DNA from: Blastocatellia bacterium
Lineage (GTDB): Bacteria > Acidobacteriota > Blastocatellia > Pyrinomonadales > Pyrinomonadaceae
Assembly: GCA_003175865.1 (NCBI GenBank)
Contig: PSRF01000184.1
Location: 1 to 6,171, forward strand
Direction: 5' to 3'
DNA: 6,171 nucleotides
Shown: one piece after another, positions 1 to 6,152 of the stretch
How the letters are laid out: every line of letters begins with the position of its first letter
Position numbering within the stretch: position 1 is the stretch's first letter
Made by a program: the position numbers and the translations under genes
Notes under the pieces: model-generated
Databases searched by the model: none
What the model saw: the letters and a program-made list of their open reading frames with translations, nothing else
What the model was told of the DNA's origin: nothing

Positions 1-1
1 G

Positions 2-337
2 GAGTTCTCAGCTAAACAACGTGACTGGCTATTGGGTAGAAATCCCTGGGGTGTGTCGATGTTCACGGGAATTCCTGCGAACGGCACATATCCACACGAC
101 GTTCATCTCTTCACGAACGCGATTTTAAAACAGATGGTGCGCGGTGGGCTGGTTGATGGACCAGTTTATCGAAAGGTATTTCAAAGTTTGCGGGGTGTGT
201 TCATCAAGGAGCCCGATCCATTCGCAGCGTTTCAGGATGAACGTGCGGTGTTTCACGACGACATCAATGACTATTCAACGAACGAACCAACGATGGATGG
301 AACGGCGTCGGCGATACTGATGTTTGTGATGCAATGA
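2..337 (+). CDS. Glycoside hydrolase family 9 (cellulase-type), C-terminal part only
   Basis: This is the last 111 residues of a glycosidase that runs in from the left edge; the start and most of the (alpha/alpha)6 barrel are outside the window. Numbering from the edge, residues 8-17 read DWLLGRNPWG, the usual GH9 lead-in to the first active-site region. TGIP and PHDVH (31-35) follow where many cellulases have a PHHR-like motif. Residues 84-102 fit the second GH9 signature: F84, D86, Y91 and the expected catalytic acid Glu95 in STNEPT, with Thr101 where Asn is usual. Family members hydrolyse beta-1,4-glucans or related beta-glucosides, with an Asp near the N-terminus (not visible here) as base. 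The natural stop TGA lies at 335-337. The family call is firm; substrate and secretion cannot be judged from this fragment. It converges on qor across a repeat-filled gap. Confidence 0.87.
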   Translation, partial: EFSAKQRDWLLGRNPWGVSMFTGIPANGTYPHDVHLFTNAILKQMVRGGLVDGPVYRKVFQSLRGVFIKEPDPFAAFQDERAVFHDDINDYSTNEPTMDGTASAILMFVMQ

Positions 338-343
338 ACTTAA

Positions 344-452
344 TGCTTTGTTTCGTTGTCCGTTGTCAGTGGTCCGTTGTTAATCGTCGAAGGCGTCCTA
401 TTAGTCTTATCGAACCTCAACGGACAAGGGACAACTGACAACTGACAAAGCA
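344..452. repeat. Inverted array of 7-nt tandem repeats between convergent genes
   Basis: The left part (about 356-383) is built from heptads TTGTCCG, TTGTCAG, TGGTCCG and TTGTTAA. The right part (422-449) has GGACAAG, GGACAAC, TGACAAC and TGACAAA. The two halves are imperfect reverse complements, and the outermost bases TGCTTTG (344-350) match CAAAGCA (446-452). A transcript could therefore fold into a long imperfect hairpin with a loop of about 37 nt. The array fills nearly all of the 115-bp gap between the stop codons of the GH9 gene and qor and ends one base before the qor stop codon. Short heptanucleotide repeats of this general kind are known from cyanobacterial intergenic DNA. A role as a two-way transcription terminator is my inference from position; there is no clean T-tract. 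Confidence 0.7.
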
Positions 453-1421
453 CTAAGGTATCAGTAACAGCTTCCCGCTTGTCTTCCTGCCTTCCAAATC
501 ACGATGTGCCTGAGCCGCTTCTCTTAGCGGATATGTTTTATAGAGCCGCAATTTAAGTTCGCCACTCGCAACCCAACCTAGTACGTCGCTTGCTCGCCAT
601 TCGAGTTCTTCACGTGTCGCTGTGTAATGGACCAGCGTTGGTCGCGTGATGTAAAGAGAGCCTTTCTGTGAGAGCTTGATTAGATCGAACGGAGGCACTG
701 GGCCACTCGAGCCGCCGAATAGTACGAGAAAACCACGCGAGCGAAGTACGTTCAAATCTTTATCAAATGTCGCGGCACCAACTCCATCATAGACCACGTG
801 TACTCCCTGATCTGCTGTTAATCGTTTTGTCTCCGTTTCGAAGTCTGCTTCTGTGTAAATGATGCACTCATCGGCACCCGCATCGCACGCAATTTGTGCC
901 TTGTCCTTATTGCCCGCAGTTGCGATCACGCGCGCGCCGATGCGTTTGCACATCTGCACAAGCAACGCGCCAACGCCACCTGCGGCAGCGTGTACCAATG
1001 CAGTCTCGCCGGATTGGAGTTTGTAAGTGCTATGCGACAGGTAGTGAGCAGTCATGCCTTGAAGCATAGCAGCCGCTGCCTGTTGGAAATCGAGTCCTTC
1101 GGGGATCTTAACTAAGCGGGCCGCAGGCACTGCCGCGTACTCGGCATAACTTCCCATCGACCCGGTATACGCGACTCGATCGCCGGGCTTAAGCGTCGTC
1201 ACATCAGCCCCAACTTCAGTCACGACTCCCGCGCCCTCCTGTCCGTTGACAAACGGAATTTGTGCGGGATAACGGCCTTCGCGGAGATACACATCAATAA
1301 AATTCACGCCTGCAGCTTTGATTTGTACCAATGCTTCGTGCGGTTTCGTCGTAGGCTTAGGAACATCGGCTGGGGTGAGTACGTCAGGCCCACCTGTCTT
1401 GGAGATTTGAATGGCTAGCAT
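453..1421 (-). CDS. qor: NADPH:quinone oxidoreductase, zinc-independent MDR family (Qor)
   Basis: The 322-residue product matches the length of E. coli Qor (about 327) and follows its pattern throughout. The family reduces quinones with NADPH in the cytoplasm, usually as a homodimer. The GroES-like N-terminal domain has the typical GVNFIDVYLREGRYP (38-52) and lacks the cysteine ligands of zinc alcohol dehydrogenases. The Rossmann domain has the nucleotide loop AAAGGVG at 145-151, with Lys172/Lys174 placed to contact the NADPH phosphate. YDGVGAATFD (211-220), SSGPVPPFD (238-246) and KGSLYITRPTL (253-263) are Qor hallmarks. I chose the ATG at 1421 because AAAGGA lies six bases upstream and MLAIQISKTGGP aligns with Qor N-termini. 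A TTG at 1472 would add 17 atypical residues. The physiological substrate is unknown; other MDR enoyl reductases are possible but fit less well. Confidence 0.93.
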   Translation of the reverse strand: MLAIQISKTGGPDVLTPADVPKPTTKPHEALVQIKAAGVNFIDVYLREGRYPAQIPFVNGQEGAGVVTEVGADVTTLKPGDRVAYTGSMGSYAEYAAVPAARLVKIPEGLDFQQAAAAMLQGMTAHYLSHSTYKLQSGETALVHAAAGGVGALLVQMCKRIGARVIATAGNKDKAQIACDAGADECIIYTEADFETETKRLTADQGVHVVYDGVGAATFDKDLNVLRSRGFLVLFGGSSGPVPPFDLIKLSQKGSLYITRPTLVHYTATREELEWRASDVLGWVASGELKLRLYKTYPLREAAQAHRDLEGRKTSGKLLLIP

Positions 1422-1427
1422 GATCAG

Positions 1428-1433
1428 TCCTTT
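1428..1433 (-). promoter_or_regulatory. Ribosome binding site of qor
   Basis: On the minus strand AAAGGA is followed by six bases (CTGATC) and then the ATG ending at 1421. It decides the start over the TTG at 1472, which has no comparable site. Confidence 0.7.
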
Positions 1434-1490
1434 TTCATTGATTGCGTTTACGTCGGTGAGTGTCTTCTCCAACCGACTGGGGTTTTGTTT

Positions 1491-1646
1491 CTATTCCGTC
1501 GTGTTTTCTAAACTCTTCAGGAATTTGTCGTCCGCAAGTTCAGGCACATGGTAGTCCTTAAAGGGACCAGCGAGAAAGTCGACTAGTGTGAAGCATACAT
1601 TCAGGTAGAGAACCCAGAGCGGTAGCGACGGGTAGCTATCATTCAA
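1491..1646 (-). pseudogene. Short gene-like frame, possible C-terminal relic of a lost gene
   Basis: This minus-strand frame runs from a TTG at 1646 to TAG at 1491-1493 (51 codons), ending 69 bases upstream of qor on the same strand. The final 36 codons lie outside the inverted repeat. They read like a true protein end: FTLVDFLAGPFKDYHVPE, then LADDKFLKSLENTTE, with well-spread codon choice and amphipathic character. The part before that (SYPSLPLWVLYL) is simply the left arm of the repeat translated. Upstream the frame is closed by an in-frame TAG inside the right arm. No family was recognised. I interpret it as the surviving tail of a gene cut by the repeat. It may also be a chance frame, and it has no convincing start or Shine-Dalgarno sequence. 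Confidence 0.3.
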
Positions 1647-1704
1647 GCTTCCATTTTTTGCGTTGGCTGTTGCTACCAGTCGCTACCGCTCTGGGTTCTC
1701 TACC
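1604..1704. repeat. Near-perfect 33-bp inverted repeat, REPIN-like element
   Basis: The arms at 1604-1636 and 1672-1704 are 33 bases each and complementary with a single mismatch, separated by a 35-base spacer (1637-1671). Each arm carries GTAG near its outer end and the hexamer GGTAGC twice, 10 bases apart. RAYT-associated REP elements typically have a GTAG or GGAG foot before an imperfect palindrome and are often paired in opposite orientation. The architecture fits that class, but no RAYT transposase gene is in the window. No clear target-site duplication flanks it. As RNA it would form a very stable stem. It lacks a T-tract, so a simple intrinsic terminator is less likely. Confidence 0.8.
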
Positions 1705-1788
1705 CGGGTTGCCGCTGCGTTGAGCAGAGTTGGTGAGCCATTCTTTAGGTGAGTTCCCCGAGATTTTGGATGCAATCACATCATCCAT
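1639..1788 (-). pseudogene. Short ATG-started frame entering the inverted repeat, possible N-terminal relic
   Basis: An ATG at 1788 opens a 49-codon minus-strand frame that ends at TGA 1639-1641, inside the spacer of the inverted repeat. The first ~24 residues, MDDVIASKISGN then SPKEWLTNSAQR, lie before the repeat and look protein-like. The rest (GREPRAVATGS) is translated repeat arm. No Shine-Dalgarno sequence is visible before the ATG, and no family was recognised. It lies on the same strand as, and in a different frame from, the gene-like tail at 1491-1646, and the two overlap by eight bases. They could be the two ends of one gene broken by the repeat, two unrelated scraps, or chance frames. 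I would not annotate it as a functional gene. Confidence 0.25.
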
Positions 1789-1798
1789 TTAAATGTTG

Positions 1799-1827
1799 TT
1801 GACACTCACACTTTGGCTCCATAGGAT
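1799..1827 (+). promoter_or_regulatory. Sigma-70-type promoter for the M16 operon
   Basis: A perfect -35 hexamer TTGACA (1799-1804) is followed by exactly 17 bases and TAGGAT (1822-1827), which matches four of six -10 consensus bases including the conserved TA and final T. Transcription would start near 1834, giving a leader of about 45-50 nt before the first M16 gene. No other promoter as good was seen upstream of this operon. No operator was recognised. Confidence 0.5.
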
Positions 1828-1869
1828 ACCGCCGCACGCCTTGGCCATCCTGGAACATCCAAAAGCGCG

Positions 1870-1876
1870 AAAGGAG
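1870..1876 (+). promoter_or_regulatory. Ribosome binding site deciding between two adjacent GTG starts
   Basis: AAAGGAG is followed by two GTG codons in a row, at 1879 and 1882. Spacing from the end of the site is two bases to the first and five to the second, so the second GTG is the more likely start. The choice changes the protein by one residue only. Confidence 0.65.
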
Positions 1877-1881
1877 TTGTG

Positions 1882-3312
1882 GTGAGAAATAAAAGAAGTG
1901 TTCTGTCTGTCCTTGCACTGTTGTTCACTGTTTGTGTGCTGCAGGCATCATTGGGACAAAAGAAAAACTCAACTAGTGCCATCAAGATTCCCTTTGAGAC
2001 TTTGAAGCTACCAAACGGTCTTAACGTGATCATGTCCGTGGATAAGACCACGCCAACCGTCACAGTGAATGTTTGGTATCACGTTGGTTCGAAGAACGAG
2101 ATGCTCGGCCGCACAGGCTTCGCACACCTTTTCGAGCATGTGATGTTCACTGGGTCGGGTCATGTGCCCTACGGCCTACATGACAAACTGACGGAGGGTG
2201 TCGGTGGCGCCAATAACGGTTCAACGACAAACGACCGCACAAATTACTTCGAGAACATCCCTTCGAACTATCTTGAGTCGGCGTTGTGGCTTGAATCTGA
2301 TCGCATGGGATTCTTGCTCGACACTTTGGACACTGCAAAACTCAACGCTCAACGCGACGTAGTCAAGAACGAACGACGCCAAAGTTACGACAACCAACCG
2401 TATGGACGTGTCAGCGAGATCTTTTCCGCGGCAATGTATCCAAAAGGGCATCCGTACTCATGGCCAGTCATCGGCTCGATGACCGACTTGAGCGCGGCTT
2501 CGGAAGAAGACGTCAAAGCGTTTTTCCGCCTTTATTACGCGCCGAACAATGCGACGATAGCAATCGTCGGAGACTTCGATCCCGCACAAGCAAAAGCATG
2601 GATCACAAAATATTTTGCAGATCTGCCACAGGGGCAAGCAGTACAACGTCCCAATGTCCCACTCGCCAAACTCGATGCCAGTAAAAGACTTGTTTACGAA
2701 GATCGCGTACAGGTTCCGCGACTTTACATTCAGTGGCCGAGCGTTGGAGTAAAGAACGAAGATGATGTTGCTCTTTCAGTTCTAGGTTCTATTTTGACAG
2801 GGTCAAGAACAGCGCGACTGACGAAAGCTTTGGTGTACGACTCGCAAATGGCGTCGCAAATCTTTACTTTTCAGAACAGCAATGAAGACGTTGGACAGTT
2901 TCAACTAATTGTCATCCCACGTCCGGATCACACGTTAACTGAAATCGAGGCTGCGGTGGATCAAGTCATCGCAAAGTTCATCAGTGAAGGACCAACTAAC
3001 GAAGAGTTGCAACGGGCGAAGGCTGGTCTGGAGTTAAGTTTCCTGAGAGGACTTGAATCAAATCTCGGTAAAGCGAATCAGCTACTTGACGGAGCAGTCT
3101 TTCACGGTGATCCAGGTTACTTCATCACCGATTATCAGAAGACCCTCGCGGTGACTGCCGCCGACGTAAAACAAGTAGCGACCAAATATCTGGGTGGGAA
3201 TCGCATCGTGTTGAGCGTCGTGCCGAAAGGTAAGAAGGATCAGGCATCGAAGGCCACTGAGAGTGAAGCAGTGAGCCTTTTACTCAACGGTGCCGGAGGA
3301 GGTGCAAGATAA
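1882..3312 (+). CDS. Exported M16B zinc metallopeptidase, catalytic subunit
   Basis: This 476-residue protein is a single-unit M16 (pitrilysin/processing-peptidase-like) peptidase, which cleaves peptides or unfolded segments inside a clam-shell formed with a partner. An N-terminal signal peptide is visible: basic MRNKRS, a hydrophobic stretch to about residue 20, and likely cleavage after SLG near 25. The product should therefore be periplasmic or membrane-associated; no lipobox is present. The N-terminal M16 domain (about 45-195) has the inverted zinc motif HLFEH at 82-86 (ligands His82, His86; Glu85 as base) and the third ligand Glu164 in KNERRQ. The family stretches NNGSTTNDRTNYFE and LWLESDRM are also present. 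A C-terminal inactive M16 domain covers about 200-385. Where the usual Arg/Tyr substrate-binding pair would sit it has Val318 and Ser325. It is the first gene of an operon with its partner, and its last base is the first base of the next ATG. Confidence 0.93.
   Translation: MRNKRSVLSVLALLFTVCVLQASLGQKKNSTSAIKIPFETLKLPNGLNVIMSVDKTTPTVTVNVWYHVGSKNEMLGRTGFAHLFEHVMFTGSGHVPYGLHDKLTEGVGGANNGSTTNDRTNYFENIPSNYLESALWLESDRMGFLLDTLDTAKLNAQRDVVKNERRQSYDNQPYGRVSEIFSAAMYPKGHPYSWPVIGSMTDLSAASEEDVKAFFRLYYAPNNATIAIVGDFDPAQAKAWITKYFADLPQGQAVQRPNVPLAKLDASKRLVYEDRVQVPRLYIQWPSVGVKNEDDVALSVLGSILTGSRTARLTKALVYDSQMASQIFTFQNSNEDVGQFQLIVIPRPDHTLTEIEAAVDQVIAKFISEGPTNEELQRAKAGLELSFLRGLESNLGKANQLLDGAVFHGDPGYFITDYQKTLAVTAADVKQVATKYLGGNRIVLSVVPKGKKDQASKATESEAVSLLLNGAGGGAR
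3295..3304 (+). promoter_or_regulatory. Strong internal ribosome binding site for the second M16 gene
   Basis: GGAGGAGGTG lies seven bases before the ATG at 3312 and inside the last codons of the upstream gene, encoding its glycine-rich tail (GAGGGAR). With the TAATG stop/start overlap this indicates translational coupling, which would keep the two subunits in step. Confidence 0.75.
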
Positions 3313-4790
3313 TGAAACGACATAATTCAATTCTCGCTTTTTGTGTCTCAGTTGTGATCCTTGTCGCGAGTGTAGTGTCGCTTGCGCAGCAACTAGATCG
3401 CACGAAAATCCCACCTCCGGGCCCGAACCCCCAATTGCATGTTCCCACTTGGACCAAGACTCAGCTGAGTAATGGTGCAATGTTGATCGTCTCAGAGCGT
3501 CATAGCCTGCCGTTGATCTCGTTCACAATTACGTTTGTTGGTGGTGCGAATCAGTTTGAGCCTGAGAACAAACGCGGTGTCGCAGCAATGACGAGCTCAA
3601 TGTTGACGGAAGGAACGAAGACTAAGAGTGGCGATGAACTTTCCGATGCTTTGCAGTTGCTCGGTTCAAATGTCGGTGCCGGCGTTGGAGCGGAGGACGG
3701 CAACATTAACTTCGTCTCAACGACCGCTAACTTTGAACCGACGTTGGCGATCCTTGCCGACGTGATGTTGAACTCGACATTTCCTGCGGATGCACTGGAG
3801 CGATTAAGAGGTCGCACATTGGTTAATCTAACTCAGGCAAAGGATCAGCCTACGATTGTGGGCGCGCAGGTCTTTGCCAGAGTCTTGTATGGCTCCGCGC
3901 ATCCCTACGGACAGCGTGCAACGGAGACTTCGATCAAGGCGATCACCCGCGATGACATCGTGGCTTTCCAGAAGGCGTATTACCAACCCGGACGCGCCAT
4001 TATCACAGTAGTGGGCGACACTACAGCGACAAGCGCGAAGGCTGCAGTTGAAAAGGGACTAGCTGGTTGGGCAAAGGCAGGAGATAAACCTTCCTTCAGT
4101 TATCCGAAATTACCCGAGCTTCAACCAGCAAAGATTTATTTAGTTGATAAGCCGGGCGCAGCACAGTCTGTAGTTAACATTGGTTTACCTGGCCCACCGC
4201 GTAACACGCCGGACTATTTCGCTCTTCAAGTGCTGAATACGATTTTGGGTGGACAGTTTCAGTCTCGTTTGAACGCGAACATTCGTGAGCAGAAGGGATA
4301 CAGTTATGGAGTCAACTCTGCATTCAGTTATGGCAAAGGACCAGGGGCATTTCGAGCGGGTGGTTCTATCTTCTCGGCGAAGACCGATGCCGCGTTAATT
4401 GAATTCATGAAGGAGCTGAAGGGGATTGAAGGAGATCGCCCGATAACCGACGAAGAGCTAAAGACCGCAAAGGATAGCTTGATTCAAGGACTCCCAGCGC
4501 GGTTCGCATCAATCACAGCGATCAGCGGCTCGATTACGTCCCTCTATGTTCAAGGTCTTCCGGAGGATTACTTCCAGAACTACGCCAAGAACATTTCCGG
4601 AATTACTAAAGAGGACTTGTTACGCGTGGCCAAGCAGTACATTGATCTTGATCACCTGGCGATCGTGATTGTTGGAGATCGGAGCGCTATTGAAGCACCG
4701 CTTAAGGCGACTAACATTGCGCCAATTGCCATTCTCGATATTGAAGGTAATCCGGCAGCGAGTGGTGGGAGTGGCGCGGGTAACAAATAA
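3312..4790 (+). CDS. Exported M16B peptidase-family protein, non-catalytic partner subunit
   Basis: This 492-residue M16-fold protein has a signal peptide (MKRHNS, then a hydrophobic run, likely cut after SLA at 25). A proline-rich linker follows, then the N-terminal M16 domain (about 50-195) and the C-terminal M16 domain (about 205-395). At the zinc-site position the usual GLAHFLEH is replaced by GVAAMTSS (89-96), so both histidines and the glutamate are gone and it cannot be a peptidase alone. It retains the conserved Arg325 and Tyr332 in NIREQKGYSYGV, the substrate-binding pair that in characterised bacterial M16B heterodimers is carried by the inactive subunit. It should pair with the product of the gene just upstream, with which it shares an operon and a one-base overlap. 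The glycine/alanine/serine-rich last dozen residues look disordered. The substrate is unknown. Confidence 0.92.
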   Translation: MKRHNSILAFCVSVVILVASVVSLAQQLDRTKIPPPGPNPQLHVPTWTKTQLSNGAMLIVSERHSLPLISFTITFVGGANQFEPENKRGVAAMTSSMLTEGTKTKSGDELSDALQLLGSNVGAGVGAEDGNINFVSTTANFEPTLAILADVMLNSTFPADALERLRGRTLVNLTQAKDQPTIVGAQVFARVLYGSAHPYGQRATETSIKAITRDDIVAFQKAYYQPGRAIITVVGDTTATSAKAAVEKGLAGWAKAGDKPSFSYPKLPELQPAKIYLVDKPGAAQSVVNIGLPGPPRNTPDYFALQVLNTILGGQFQSRLNANIREQKGYSYGVNSAFSYGKGPGAFRAGGSIFSAKTDAALIEFMKELKGIEGDRPITDEELKTAKDSLIQGLPARFASITAISGSITSLYVQGLPEDYFQNYAKNISGITKEDLLRVAKQYIDLDHLAIVIVGDRSAIEAPLKATNIAPIAILDIEGNPAASGGSGAGNK

Positions 4791-4862
4791 GACTAAGACA
4801 AGCCTGGTCAACAGAACGCGGATCAGATCGAAGGATCTAACCGAAAAGAGATCGTAAATGGT

Positions 4863-4887
4863 AAACAAAGCGGCGCCAGGCCGCCGC
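4863..4887 (-). terminator. Intrinsic terminator of the FAD monooxygenase gene
   Basis: Read on the minus strand, a 6-bp all-GC stem (GCGGCG pairing with CGCCGC, 4870-4887, six-base loop) is followed directly by TTTGTTT (4863-4869). It begins 12 bases after the monooxygenase stop codon. The T-tract is on this strand only, so it probably does not end M16 transcription equally well. No separate plus-strand terminator was seen in 4791-4899. Confidence 0.6.
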
Positions 4888-4899
4888 ACTCCAAAGAGT

Positions 4900-6048
4900 T
4901 CAAATTCGCACTTCGAATGCGTTGTAGTCGAAGACAATTCGAATCAAACGCATCACTAGCGACTCGGGCAGAACGTGCATGACCGAATTCCGAATCCCAC
5001 GTAGCATTGCATTACGCACATGGCCAACTGCGCCGTAGTACCTTGAACATGTCGTAATCATTGCTGTGCGATAGCGACGTACGCGCTCGTAGCTTCTCAG
5101 TGCCTCTTCGTTTAAGCCGTACTTTTTAAAACATCTTGTTAGGATGAGTGCATCTTCAATCGCCATGCATCCGCCTTGTCCCAGATTGGGTGTCGTCGGA
5201 TGAATGGCGTCGCCAAGTAGTGTAATTCGTCCGCGTCCCCAAACCTCACTAGGTGCTCGATCGGCAGCAGACGTCCGCAGTATCAAATCTGGTCTAGTCT
5301 CGTCGACAAGTTTTCGGATTGGAGCGAACCAACCAGCAAACGCGGTCAAGAGTGCATCACGCGCTTGACCAGTTGATTTTGGAACGGAGCTCCCATCGAT
5401 GGACGCCCACCAACCGACCCGTCCTCCTCCAACTGGTCCCAGGCCAAAGCGCATTCCGTCTCCATGAAATTCCATCGCTGTATGAGGCGATATCTCCGTC
5501 GGGCTGTGCTCTGAAATCCCGCGCCAAACGATATACCCTCGATCGATTAATGGGGACTCATCCAATAGTTCGGACCTTAAACGAGAATGCACGCCATCAG
5601 CTCCAATCAGAATGTCGCACTCGCAACTAACGCCGTTCGTAAATTGAGCGACGACCGAATTGTTGCCGGGTCTCAAACGAGCAAAAGCATGATCCAGGTG
5701 AACCGCTGATGCTGGAAGCTGATCAAGAAGAATGTGTTGTAGGTCCGCTCGGTGTAGGGCGACTGAAGGTGTGTTGGGATCTTGTTTTAGTCGAACGCGA
5801 TTAATGAGTCGGTCGTCGTAGTGTAGCCAGTGAATTTCATCAATTGTTCCAGCATGCTCGATCAAACTGTTCGCGATCCCAAGGTGACGGAGGACGCGCG
5901 TAGCATTGGGCCAGAGCGCGATGGCGGCACCTACATCGAGCAGTGCTGGGGCTTGCTCGAAGATGTCAACTTCCAGTCCGATTTGTCGCAGTGCGATCGC
6001 GGTTGTAAGGCCACCGATTCCACCTCCGATGATTCCAATACGAACCAT
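4900..6048 (-). CDS. FAD-dependent monooxygenase, group A flavoprotein hydroxylase
   Basis: The 382-residue protein has the full motif set of single-component flavin hydroxylases, which use NAD(P)H and O2 to hydroxylate an aromatic or heteroaromatic ring. The N-terminal dinucleotide fold is GIIGGGIGGL (5-14) with acidic Glu31 ending the second strand to hold the FAD ribose. Arg100 in the HRADLQ stretch is a usual FAD contact. The NAD(P)H/FAD DG motif is GADGVHSRLR (149-158), and the FAD-pyrophosphate GD motif is LLGDAIHPTTPNLGQGG (277-293). Motif wording (VGAAIALWPNA, GQGGCMAIEDA) is closest to urate hydroxylase HpxO, 6-hydroxynicotinate monooxygenase and salicylate hydroxylase-like proteins; I cannot choose among them. 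It looks cytoplasmic, with no signal peptide. The ATG at 6048 is the furthest possible start, since an in-frame TGA immediately precedes it; the Shine-Dalgarno sequence is weak. It stands alone here, so the context gives no pathway. Confidence 0.9.
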   Translation of the reverse strand: MVRIGIIGGGIGGLTTAIALRQIGLEVDIFEQAPALLDVGAAIALWPNATRVLRHLGIANSLIEHAGTIDEIHWLHYDDRLINRVRLKQDPNTPSVALHRADLQHILLDQLPASAVHLDHAFARLRPGNNSVVAQFTNGVSCECDILIGADGVHSRLRSELLDESPLIDRGYIVWRGISEHSPTEISPHTAMEFHGDGMRFGLGPVGGGRVGWWASIDGSSVPKSTGQARDALLTAFAGWFAPIRKLVDETRPDLILRTSAADRAPSEVWGRGRITLLGDAIHPTTPNLGQGGCMAIEDALILTRCFKKYGLNEEALRSYERVRRYRTAMITTCSRYYGAVGHVRNAMLRGIRNSVMHVLPESLVMRLIRIVFDYNAFEVRI

Positions 6049-6152
6049 TCACCGGAGAGTAAACTGCTGACCTTGATAACGTAAATAGCAAAACGACTAA
6101 GAACACCAGTGCAAATCACCGACACAAAACGGAGCAGGATGAGGTAATCCAT
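6049..6152 (-). other. Short hydrophobic frame upstream of the monooxygenase, uncertain
   Basis: An ATG at 6152 opens a minus-strand frame beginning MDYLILLRFVSVICTGVLSR, followed by FAIYVIKVSSLL. It looks like a first membrane helix and resembles the opening of small bacterial integral-membrane proteins. GGAG lies about ten bases before the ATG. After about 35 codons the frame runs into the monooxygenase gene in another frame, where the translation stops looking protein-like. It may be the surviving 5' end of a membrane-protein gene truncated next to the monooxygenase, a leader peptide, or chance. No convincing promoter for the monooxygenase was found in this leader. Confidence 0.2.

Noticed and set aside
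344..452. CRISPR-like array
   Set aside because: The repeat unit is 7 nt with no spacers, and the array inverts midway.
1422..1472. N-terminal extension of qor from a TTG at 1472
   Set aside because: The extra 17 residues do not resemble Qor N-termini, and the ATG at 1421 has a well-placed AAAGGA.
1806..2063. Minus-strand ORF of 85 codons over the start of the first M16 gene
   Set aside because: It is antisense to a strongly supported gene with a signal peptide, has no recognisable motifs and no RBS; it is a shadow frame.
4825..4838. AGATC-GAAG-GATCT hairpin as a plus-strand terminator after the M16 operon
   Set aside because: The stem is only 5 bp with mixed AT/GC content, and no T-tract follows it.
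4620..4937. Minus-strand ORF of 105 codons across the end of the second M16 gene and the monooxygenase end
   Set aside because: It overlaps two well-supported genes and the terminator hairpin, and its translation is low-complexity without domains.
5319..5630. Plus-strand ORF of 103 codons inside the monooxygenase
   Set aside because: It is entirely antisense to a conserved FAD-binding protein and shows no family motif.
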